A stretch of DNA of 64,000 nt from SZUA-547 sp963669265 (GTDB lineage: Bacteria; Pseudomonadota; Alphaproteobacteria; Rhodobacterales; Rhodobacteraceae), in assembly GCA_963669265.1 (NCBI GenBank), contig OY769916.1, forward strand, positions 310,001-374,000, given 5' to 3'. Both the position numbers and the translations under genes were made by a program. Below, piece after piece: positions 47,822 through 55,032 of the stretch (positions are counted from its first letter, which is position 1; each line of letters begins with the position of its first letter). The notes beneath the pieces are model-generated. The model did no database searches. It was not told the DNA's origin and worked only from the letters and a program-made list of their open reading frames with translations.

Positions 47822-47956
47822 TCACCCTCCCTCCGGACAACTCGGACAAGTTCGGACAAACTCAATTCGTCCGTTTGTCCGAGCCACTAGCGGACGGTCC
47901 GGACAAGGGACCACCCCTTAAAGGGGTGTGGTCCCCCTTGTCCGTCCGAGTGTCCG
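47556..47956. repeat. Iteron-like array of CGGACA hexamers (candidate replication origin)
   Basis: Fourteen exact CGGACA/TGTCCG hexamers in 401 bp on both strands. Plus-strand copies begin at 47644, 47654, 47689, 47721, 47834, 47843, 47853 and 47900; minus-strand copies begin at 47556, 47667, 47779, 47876, 47939 and 47951. Fewer than one would be expected by chance. Three copies at 47834-47858 are spaced 9-10 bp as CGGACAA. The array runs from the end of the RepA-like gene through a hairpin to just before the virion gene. Confidence 0.8.
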
Positions 47957-48015
47957 CGCTTGGGAATGGCCTGAACTCATCTCGCTCAGTTTCGGGCGTC
48001 CATCCATTTCAATGA
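47818..48015 (+). CDS. Doubtful short ORF across the repeat array (65 aa)
   Basis: Starts with ATG overlapping the RepA-like stop (ATGA) and runs 65 residues. Its composition (repeated DKFGQ-, SEPL-, DKGP-type words) follows the CGGACA repeats, so it may be only an open frame. Kept because the 4-bp overlap is the same as in other coupled genes of the island. Confidence 0.3.
   Translation: MITLPPDNSDKFGQTQFVRLSEPLADGPDKGPPLKGVWSPLSVRVSALGNGLNSSRSVSGVHPFQ
47900..47944. repeat. Long hairpin inside the CGGACA array
   Basis: CGGACAAGGGACCAC (from 47900) pairs with GTGGTCCCCCTTGTCCG (to 47944) with a 2-nt bulge, and CCCTT with AAGGGG closes the tip. Both feet of the stem are CGGACA repeats. It could be a cruciform or single-strand initiation site; there is no T-run as in a terminator. 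Confidence 0.7.
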
Positions 48016-48033
48016 CAGGGATTCGAGGTAGCC

Positions 48034-51000
48034 ATGGGACTCGTTGAAGCACAAAACCCCGTCCAGCCGATCGGCCTTGGTGAAGGGTTCGACCTGAATC
48101 CAGAGACGGATGCGCCGGCCACCAGGGAGACGCTTGGCGCGGCCTTCGAACGCGGCAGCGAATTTGGATCAGCGCTGGCGATGGATCGAGTGCTGTTCCA
48201 GGCGCCGCCAGTCGATCCGGATCTTGATCCGTGGGCTGAGATCAACGGATCTGAATACGAAGATGAGTGGCGGGCATTCGTCGGTGTTCGAAACCGCGAC
48301 CAATTGGAAGCGATGAAAGTGCAGGTCAACAGAGAGCGAGAGAACGCTCGAACTATCGCCGCCTCCGGAACACTGGGCGCAATCGCTGAAATGGCCGCCG
48401 GGCTCCTTAGCCCTGTGACGCTGCTACCGGGCGGCGCGGTCATCAGGGGCTTCAAGGTGGGCTCCACCGCCGCCCGCACAGCCCTTTCGGTGGGGGCCGC
48501 GGCGGGAGGGGCTGCCGCGGTTTCTGAGGCGGCTCTACAGGCCACGCAGGTCACTCGCACCCCGGAGGATTCGGCGATCGTCATTGGCGGTTCTGTGCTT
48601 CTCGGAAACGTTCTGGGAGCGGGTATTGGGGCAAAGGTGGCACGCTCCGAGTTCCGGGCCATGTCCAGGGGGCTCGAGGAACTCGACGATGTGCTTGCGG
48701 GTGTTGACGACCAACTCAGATCGGCGGGCGCCGCACAGGTCGGCGTGGAGAACCTGCGGCTGAAGAAGGAAGACGTCATCGCCATGCTACCAATCATCAA
48801 CCGGCAAGACCCGCTAATCCGAACGGTGCTGTCGCGCTTCCGCTCCGTTCGCGAAACTTCCACCCAACTCGCCGAGACGCCCCTTGAATTCGAGGTCAAT
48901 GCGGAAGGTATTTCGCTGGCCCCCGGCGGGTCCGTGGAGACCGTTGTCAAAACAAAGCAATCCCGCCTCTCCCGTCCGATCGAGGAAACGGATCGCCTCT
49001 ATGCGGATTACTGGAAGGATGGGCCTGTCGGTCGGTTTGGAACCTTCACGTCACCGATCGAGGCCAACATGGGCCACCTGCTTGGGCGCTCAGAGAAACT
49101 CACGGCGAAGCAATTCCGGGAAGAGGTCGGGCGCGCCATGATCCGCGGTGATCAGCACCCCATACCTCAGGTGCAGAACGCCGCCGGCGCATGGCGTCGG
49201 TATCTCTTCAACCCGCTCAAGAAAGAGTTCGAGGAACTAGGCGTCTTCCCTGAAGACATCACCCCGGACACCGCCGCCTCCTACCTCACCCGGATCTACA
49301 ATAGGAAGCGCATCATCGCGGAGCGTCCACGGTTATCCGGCATTCTGTTCGGGCGCTTCAAGGCGAAGCAGCAACGGACGATCAAGGCGCTTCAGGACGC
49401 GGAACTCGCCAAGTCGGACGTCGCCATCAAGGACCAGGACCGCACCCTGGCCGATATGACCGACGGCGAAATCACGGCTCTTGTGGACAAGACGATCAAC
49501 AACATCCTCGGGACCAGCGAGGGGCGCGTTCCGTTCGACGCGGATATCTCACACGCCAACCCGCTCCGAGCCCGCGTTCTCGACATTCCGGACGAGGCGA
49601 TCGAGGCGTTTCTCGAACGCGATATTGAGATCATCGGGCGCAGATATTTCCAGACGCTACAGCCTGAGGCCGAGCTTCTCCGACGCTTTGGCGATGTTGA
49701 GATGACCGCTCAGAAACAGAAGATCAATGACGAGGCCGCGGACCTTCTGAGGGCGGCGACGGACGCTAAAGAGCGAAAGGGCATTCAGGCCGAGAGAGAT
49801 GCCGCTGTCCGTGATCTCGAGGCGATGAGAGACAGGATCAGGGGCGTCTACGGCTTGCCGATCGATCCGGAGGCCATGGTGATCCGGGCGTCGAGGGTGG
49901 CGCGCAGCTTCAACTACATGCGTTTGCTCGGCGGAATGACTGTCTCTGCGATTCCTGACATCGCCCGCCCTGTCATGACCGAAGGCTGGGGCCGGTTTTA
50001 CGGGGAAGGCCTGAAGACGATCGCAACGGATTTCGGGCGAATGAAGATCGCGGCCGGTGAGTTGAAGGATCTCGGCGCCGCGCTTGATCTGGCTCTCGAT
50101 AGCCGGGTGATGGCCATTGCCGACATCGGCGACGCTTATGGTGTCGGGACAGGCTTTGAGAGAGGCGTCCAGGCGGCGTCGCAGCGATTCACCATGCTAA
50201 CCGGCATGAGCCATTGGAATGCGGGGATGAAGCAGTTTACCGGGGCGCTGATCATGTCCCGAATCCTGAAAGCGGCGAAGAAGGTCCAGAGGAGCGCGGC
50301 GTCGAAAAAGGACATGGGCCGGCTTGCCGCGTCGGGCATCGACCGGACGCTTGCGATGAAGATTGCGGAAGAGTTCGATCGGTTTGGCGACGCCGGCGGA
50401 GACCTGTGGTTGCCGCAGACCGGTGACTGGACCAACAAGGAGGCGCGCCAAGCCTTCGCCTCCGCTGTGGTGCGTGACGTAGACCGCGCGATCGTTACTC
50501 CTGGGCAGGATCGTCCTCTGTGGATGTCCAACGAACTTGGCCGGGTGATTGGTCAGTTCAAAAGCTTCGCCTTCGCCAGTGTCCAGCGCACCGCCTTGGC
50601 CGGGCTTCAAGATGCGGACGCCGCGACGCTCAACGGAATCACGATGATGATGGCCTTGGGCGCCCTGACTTACGCCATCAAGGAACAACAGGCCGGGCGC
50701 GAGGTATCGGATGACCTCGCTATCGTGATCTCGAACGCCTTCGATCGCTCGGGACTGATGGCCTGGCTGGCGGATGCGAACCAGATCGTGGAAGCGGCGA
50801 CCCGCGGGCGAATTGGCATCGCCGCACTGACGGGCGAAGAGCTCAGCCGCTACCAGGCGCGCACGGGCATCGGTGGGATGCTGGGGCCCACGGCTGATCT
50901 GGCCGCCGATGCGACGATGCTGTCAGGCGCGGTGTTCGCCGGCGATCTCAGAGAGTCGGACATCCGCAGAGCGCGGCGGCTGTTGCCTCTCCAAAACCTC

Positions 51001-51069
51001 GCCTATCTGCGCTGGCTATTCGATCAGATGGAGAGGAGTTCAGCTAGCATACTTGCGGCTCAGCGTTGA
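48034..51069 (+). CDS. Podovirus-type internal virion (DNA ejection) protein
   Basis: A 1011-residue protein. The N-terminal 100 residues are acidic. Hydrophobic Gly/Ala-rich segments follow (about 110-210, including LGAIAEMAAGLLSPVTLLPGG), then a long helical body. The last 250 residues match podoviral internal proteins: SFNYMRLLGGMTVSAIPDIA, IGQFKSFAFASVQRTALAG and the closing LLPLQNLAYLRWLFDQ. Such proteins are ejected with phage DNA and form a channel across the envelope. No head, tail, portal or terminase genes are nearby. The gene is complete and the frame is intact. Confidence 0.78.
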   Translation: MGLVEAQNPVQPIGLGEGFDLNPETDAPATRETLGAAFERGSEFGSALAMDRVLFQAPPVDPDLDPWAEINGSEYEDEWRAFVGVRNRDQLEAMKVQVNRERENARTIAASGTLGAIAEMAAGLLSPVTLLPGGAVIRGFKVGSTAARTALSVGAAAGGAAAVSEAALQATQVTRTPEDSAIVIGGSVLLGNVLGAGIGAKVARSEFRAMSRGLEELDDVLAGVDDQLRSAGAAQVGVENLRLKKEDVIAMLPIINRQDPLIRTVLSRFRSVRETSTQLAETPLEFEVNAEGISLAPGGSVETVVKTKQSRLSRPIEETDRLYADYWKDGPVGRFGTFTSPIEANMGHLLGRSEKLTAKQFREEVGRAMIRGDQHPIPQVQNAAGAWRRYLFNPLKKEFEELGVFPEDITPDTAASYLTRIYNRKRIIAERPRLSGILFGRFKAKQQRTIKALQDAELAKSDVAIKDQDRTLADMTDGEITALVDKTINNILGTSEGRVPFDADISHANPLRARVLDIPDEAIEAFLERDIEIIGRRYFQTLQPEAELLRRFGDVEMTAQKQKINDEAADLLRAATDAKERKGIQAERDAAVRDLEAMRDRIRGVYGLPIDPEAMVIRASRVARSFNYMRLLGGMTVSAIPDIARPVMTEGWGRFYGEGLKTIATDFGRMKIAAGELKDLGAALDLALDSRVMAIADIGDAYGVGTGFERGVQAASQRFTMLTGMSHWNAGMKQFTGALIMSRILKAAKKVQRSAASKKDMGRLAASGIDRTLAMKIAEEFDRFGDAGGDLWLPQTGDWTNKEARQAFASAVVRDVDRAIVTPGQDRPLWMSNELGRVIGQFKSFAFASVQRTALAGLQDADAATLNGITMMMALGALTYAIKEQQAGREVSDDLAIVISNAFDRSGLMAWLADANQIVEAATRGRIGIAALTGEELSRYQARTGIGGMLGPTADLAADATMLSGAVFAGDLRESDIRRARRLLPLQNLAYLRWLFDQMERSSASILAAQR

Positions 51070-51105
51070 TCCCGCCAAGGTAGCGAGAACTCGGAGGCAT
51101 TCACC

Positions 51106-51933
51106 ATGCGGTCGGTTCTGTTAGCGTTAGCTTGTCTGGCTTCCTTCGAAGCGCCAGCCAGTGAGTTAGACGAACTCCTGAGCGCAGCAATATCGTTGAA
51201 GCAGGCTCACGTTGCACGTTCTTACGAGAGGTGTAGATCTCATGGACGTTCAGATACAGTTTGCCGTGACGCGCTAAACGCTCTCCATCCGAGAGAGATA
51301 TCAGCACTCGCTCGGCTGGCAGAGCATCTAGTTAATGTCGACGAGACAGAGCTCAGCGGAGCTATGGCCAGCTGTTACGATCCGAGCCACGATTACCAAG
51401 ACCTAATCGAGTGCTGGGAGCGGCTCGCCACTCATCTTGATCAAGAGCAGGAAATTGTTCTCACCAAGCAACAAAGTTTTCAGTTGAGTGACCTTCCAAG
51501 CAAATTGAGCTCGCTTGATCCTTTGGAGAGAAAATCGCTTGTCCTATGCGTGCGGGCCGCCGTCAAAACGAATTTCAAGGAAACCGTTGCGCACAACTTA
51601 CAGGCTGGGGGCGCTGAGGCAACATGGGCGTTGAAGGTCTCTGCCCTTGAGAGTTACTTCATGATCGATGTGGCCCGTGCAGCTGGATGGGCCGAAATGA
51701 AAGAATACTATTCGTATGAGGCTCGCGATTTAGAGGCGCTCATCCGAAACAAAATCGATTCAATCGAGTATCGTCAGGCCGCTAAGAGGAACGAACGTCG
51801 ACTGGCCTCGGCGCTCGCACCGGAAACTTCAAGGCAATCGCTGCACGCCAGTAACTTCTCCAAGCTGAGCGAACTTTGTGACGACGTGGCTACGGCGGTC
51901 ATCGGCAAGGCAAAAGTGGCCGCATCGCAATAG
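51106..51933 (+). CDS. Exported protein of unknown function (275 aa), cargo
   Basis: A 275-residue protein with a signal peptide (about 1-18), a GGAGG site 8 nt before the ATG, and a helical, charged mature part with paired cysteines (RCRSHGRSDTVC, SCYDP, IECW). Codon use is more AT-rich than in the virion gene before it. It lies between that gene and a diverged copy of the gene's 3' end, so it looks like an inserted accessory gene. No family recognised. Confidence 0.7.
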   Translation: MRSVLLALACLASFEAPASELDELLSAAISLKQAHVARSYERCRSHGRSDTVCRDALNALHPREISALARLAEHLVNVDETELSGAMASCYDPSHDYQDLIECWERLATHLDQEQEIVLTKQQSFQLSDLPSKLSSLDPLERKSLVLCVRAAVKTNFKETVAHNLQAGGAEATWALKVSALESYFMIDVARAAGWAEMKEYYSYEARDLEALIRNKIDSIEYRQAAKRNERRLASALAPETSRQSLHASNFSKLSELCDDVATAVIGKAKVAASQ

Positions 51934-51958
51934 CTCGCTCAGCGAGTCTCAGGCGCAT

Positions 51959-52087
51959 TGGGTGGGCGGCGTTCGCAAGTCGGACATTCGGAAACTGCGG
52001 CGGATGTTGCCGTTGCAGAACTTGTTCTACCTCAGGCGACTGTTTGATCAGCTGCAGGGTGGAGCGGCACAGGCGCTCGACCGCTAG
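51959..52087 (+). pseudogene. Fragment: diverged C-terminus of a second internal virion protein
   Basis: Translated from 51959 this gives about 42 residues that line up with the end of the virion protein: KSDIRKLRRMLPLQNLFYL matches ESDIRRARRLLPLQNLAYL. It goes on to RRLFDQLQ, matching RWLFDQME, and then a stop. No start or body precedes it. It is a remnant of a related but different allele, which marks a recombination scar around the cargo gene. Confidence 0.75.
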
Positions 52088-52259
52088 CAATCATCAATGA
52101 ATGCCGAGCCTTCGTCGCTCTCGCTTCCTCTAAAGTCATCCATCAGAGCCCGGATCATGCAAAAGCCGACAGCCTCGAAAGTCTTAGAGCTCCCAGAAGA
52201 TATGACCGAGCCCTCATAAGCGGCAACAAGCCGTTCAGGCGTTGATCTCTCGGCGTCGA

Positions 52260-52706
52260 TTATCGAAGCGAAAAATATCGATCGGTCACGGATTGCCGGA
52301 CAGGGATGTAGCCGGTGACACCGTAGGTGGGCGTCGTGTAGGTTGTCGCTGTATAGCTCCCGCCGTAACCATAACCAGTTGTGTAGGACGTACCCCCTCC
52401 GGTCTGTCCATACTGAGGCAAGTACGACGTCGATTCTTTAGTCTCGCCGGCGCCATAGCTGATCACACCTACGTATTTCGGGCCGTCTTCAATCTCGACG
52501 CGGCTGAACCCATGTTGCGCAAGGCCGCGTGCCACTTCGGACGCATAGGCCTCCCAGGCAGCGCTGCCATTTTGATCACCTAATGGAACAATCGCGATCG
52601 TGCTGCCGCGAGTATCCGCGGGCAAGCTGTCGAACTTCGTGTAGTCGGATTGGACACTCGCACAAGCTGAAATCAGCGCCGCCAGCGCAAAGGCAAATTT
52701 CTTCAT
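52260..52706 (-). CDS. Lipoprotein, DUF4136-like
   Basis: A 148-residue lipoprotein: short hydrophobic signal and lipobox ISAC at about residue 14. A core with SDYTKFDSLPADTR and WEAYASEVARGLAQHGF follows, like DUF4136 proteins, then a Gly/Tyr/Thr-rich tail (about 95-125) of low complexity. The start at 52706 has GGAGAG upstream. On the minus strand, alone. Outer-membrane location is likely; function unknown. Confidence 0.75.
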   Translation of the reverse strand: MKKFAFALAALISACASVQSDYTKFDSLPADTRGSTIAIVPLGDQNGSAAWEAYASEVARGLAQHGFSRVEIEDGPKYVGVISYGAGETKESTSYLPQYGQTGGGTSYTTGYGYGGSYTATTYTTPTYGVTGYIPVRQSVTDRYFSLR

Positions 52707-52784
52707 CAATCTCTCCAACAAATCCACCGCGAGAATATCAAGCCAGTCGAGAGTGAAAAGGCCGATGCAACGGAAATTCGTCTA

Positions 52785-53207
52785 ATGACAAAGCGCAGGT
52801 TCGCTGATGAATACGACAGCGCGCAGGAACGGGGGGAGGTAGCATCCCAATCCCGGCATCCCGGCAGCGTTCCGAAAGGGAACACTGCTCCTGCAACGGC
52901 GGCCGATCTCGGCGTTACTCGTAAACAAGTCCACGAGGCTCGTAAGATTCGGGATGCCGAAGAAGCCAACCCTCCGAGCTTTTCAAAACGGCCTTTAGGA
53001 GCGCCGTTAAGCCTTGGCGGACGCCCTACCTTGCGTCAACACGCCAACGCCCGTGAGCGAGTCCCTCAGAGAGTGTCAAGGACATTCGGGACGCGAACTC
53101 CATTTCGGATCGAGATCGCGCGGCAACGCCCGCATCTGACCGCTCAAATTCATGCTTGGGAAGCCTTGGACCTGGGATCTTCTTCAACCATAGGACAAAC
53201 GGTTTGA
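52785..53207 (+). pseudogene. Decayed phage/plasmid DNA-binding protein remnant
   Basis: The first 60 residues (KRRFADEYDSAQERGEV, ADLGVTRKQVHEARKIRDAEEA) match the N-terminal/central part of a protein family common in alphaproteobacterial phage-like regions, where the text is usually preceded by more sequence. After NP (about residue 64) the frame no longer resembles the family, while another frame resumes with ELFKTAFRSA. So I read a 5' truncation plus a frameshift near 52970. Not expected to be functional. Confidence 0.5.
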
Positions 53208-53450
53208 GGTGTGCATTTCTCACCTAAGTCTATAGTAAAACGGCAAAATCGGCATTGGGATCAACGCGGATTCTCGGTCCAGCCACACAGCTTGACCTAC
53301 CCAAAAAAACTACGCTTGCAGAAATCAGGGTATTATCCACCTAGAGCCCCTTTTGCTTGCGATCTTGCGTGAATTCCGCTGGTAGGGACCATTAATCTAG
53401 GGCAAAATCAATTGAAGAAGACAAACAGCCCCGCGAAGGGGAAGGAACCC

Positions 53451-53477
53451 ATGTCCAATCCGGTCGGCTGGCTGTGA
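53451..53477 (+). promoter_or_regulatory. 8-codon leader ORF coupled to the dprA-like gene
   Basis: ATG at 53451 with GGAAGGAA upstream encodes MSNPVGWL and stops with TGA that overlaps the GTG start of the next gene (GTGA). The ribosome site belongs to this leader; the dprA-like gene has none of its own, so it would be read by re-initiation. MSNPVGW is also the typical start of VOC/glyoxalase proteins, so it may be a cut-off 5' end of such a gene. Confidence 0.5.
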
Positions 53478-54370
53478 GCAGACTAGCCTTCAATTACAAT
53501 GACGAAGAGCCGGCAGTCAGACCGATCTCGCCCCTGCGGGAAATGGGGGCGTACGAAGCCCTTTGGTTGGAGACAGGATCGTCTTTTAAGAAGCTGGCCG
53601 AGAAGTTCGCGAGCGATCCAGATGCATTGCCCTCAGACTTCGTTTCGCCGGAAATTGCGATGGAGACGGGTCAGCGTGCGATTTCACGGCTAGCTGAGAA
53701 GGGTATTGAACGCTTCGGCGTCCGTATCAATCGTTCCGGAGATTACCCGCCCCGTCTTCGTGATGCCCGTCATCCCATAGAGCTGCTCTACTACCAGGGC
53801 ACTTGGGAGCTTTCCGAACTGCCATGCATGGCCATAGTTGGATCGAGAAAAGCTAGTGAGGACGGCGTTAGACGTGCTGCGAGGCTTGCCCGGGAACTCG
53901 TAAAACGCAACTTCGTCGTCGCGTCTGGCCTCGCAACGGGCATAGATGCGGCTGCTCATCGCGCTACACTGGAAGCGGGCGGCCGGGCGATAGCGGTGAT
54001 TGGAACGCCGCTTGGCGATTACTATCCGAAGGAAAACAAAGACCTTCAGGATTCCGTCTCTCAAGACCATCTACTGATTTCACAAGTCCCTATTCTCAAG
54101 TACGAGGTTCAGCCATTTCCGTCTAAGAGGCTCTATTTTCCGGAGCGTAATGCGACTATGAGCGCGCTAACGCTAGGCACGATCATAGTCGAAGCCGGAG
54201 AGACGTCGGGGACACTGACTCAGGCGCGCGCTGCGCTCTATCAGGGCCGAAAGCTCTTTATTCTCGAAAGTTGTTTTCAGAACCCGCGGATCACGTGGCC
54301 TGCCCGTTTCGAGGCTGAAGGCGCCGTGCGAGTTCGCGAGCCAAGTGATATTTGGAAAGCTCTTGCCTGA
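53474..54370 (+). CDS. DprA/Smf-like Rossmann-fold protein
   Basis: A 298-residue protein. After an N-terminal helical part (1-95) comes a complete DprA Rossmann domain: AIVGSRKAS, VASGLATGIDAAAH, GTPLGDYYPKEN and FPERNATMSAL, then VVEA-type IIVEAGETSGTLTQARAA. The C-terminal winged helix of housekeeping DprA is missing. Start is GTG at 53474, coupled to a leader peptide. It overlaps a phosphoribosyltransferase-like gene by 26 bp. Normal DprA loads RecA on incoming single strands. Here the partner and the island context point to a dedicated two-gene system, possibly defence. Confidence 0.82.
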   Translation: MSRLAFNYNDEEPAVRPISPLREMGAYEALWLETGSSFKKLAEKFASDPDALPSDFVSPEIAMETGQRAISRLAEKGIERFGVRINRSGDYPPRLRDARHPIELLYYQGTWELSELPCMAIVGSRKASEDGVRRAARLARELVKRNFVVASGLATGIDAAAHRATLEAGGRAIAVIGTPLGDYYPKENKDLQDSVSQDHLLISQVPILKYEVQPFPSKRLYFPERNATMSALTLGTIIVEAGETSGTLTQARAALYQGRKLFILESCFQNPRITWPARFEAEGAVRVREPSDIWKALA

Positions 54371-55001
54371 TAAGAAGTTTCAAGTAGTTGACGATTCCAT
54401 TCGCGAGCAGCACACGCACTTGCTCCCGAAAGATACATGCTACTTTTTTCACGAGTATGCTGCAGGTGCTGGATTCGGGGCAGGTCCGGGCAACGATCTC
54501 ATCTCAAACCTGAAGAAGCCGCCAAGTAGACGAGGTCGAGCTGAATACCGTTATAAGGAATGGGCAATTAGCGAGTGCGCGCGCTTAATCAAAAGCAACT
54601 TGAGTGAAACATGGCAACGCGACGCGACATTCGTGCCGGTGCCATGCTCAAAGGCGAAAGACGACCCCGAATACGACGACCGCATGGAGCAGATTTGCCT
54701 CAAGATTTCGAACGATGTTCGCCCGATTATCGGACAATCCTCCTCAAGAACAGCCTTTCATGCTGGGGGCACACGGCTTCCTCCCCAGCAATTGATTTCT
54801 CAGTGGATTGTGGACGAGTCGTATTTGGAACCGCCACCAAATTTGATCGCGATCGTCGACGATGTCCTCACCAAAGGTTCCCATTTTCGAGCGATGTCGA
54901 CAGTGCTTGAAGAGCGTTTTCCTGACGTCCCTCTCTGCGGCATATTTATCGCTCGTTGCGTCCACCCGGACACCGCTCGCGACACCGATCTGCGCTGGTA
55001 G
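54345..55001 (+). CDS. Phosphoribosyltransferase-like protein paired with DprA
   Basis: A 218-residue protein with a PRPP-loop-like motif, IAIVDDVLTKGSH (168-180), near the C-terminus, and VPVPCSKAKDD (about 97-107), as in ComF-like and orotate-type phosphoribosyltransferases. Start uncertain: GTG at 54345 or TTG at 54363, the latter with GGAAAG just upstream; both overlap the dprA-like stop. The gene pair recalls competence genes dprA and comF, but here in a mobile element. Substrate unknown. Confidence 0.75.
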   Translation: MIFGKLLPDKKFQVVDDSIREQHTHLLPKDTCYFFHEYAAGAGFGAGPGNDLISNLKKPPSRRGRAEYRYKEWAISECARLIKSNLSETWQRDATFVPVPCSKAKDDPEYDDRMEQICLKISNDVRPIIGQSSSRTAFHAGGTRLPPQQLISQWIVDESYLEPPPNLIAIVDDVLTKGSHFRAMSTVLEERFPDVPLCGIFIARCVHPDTARDTDLRW

Positions 55002-55032
55002 CGAGATCTGCTCCGATACACCGCGAGAACCT

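Noticed and set aside
47556..47956. CRISPR array reading of the CGGACA repeats
   Set aside because: Repeat unit is only 6-7 bp, in both orientations and with irregular spacing; no Cas genes in the window.
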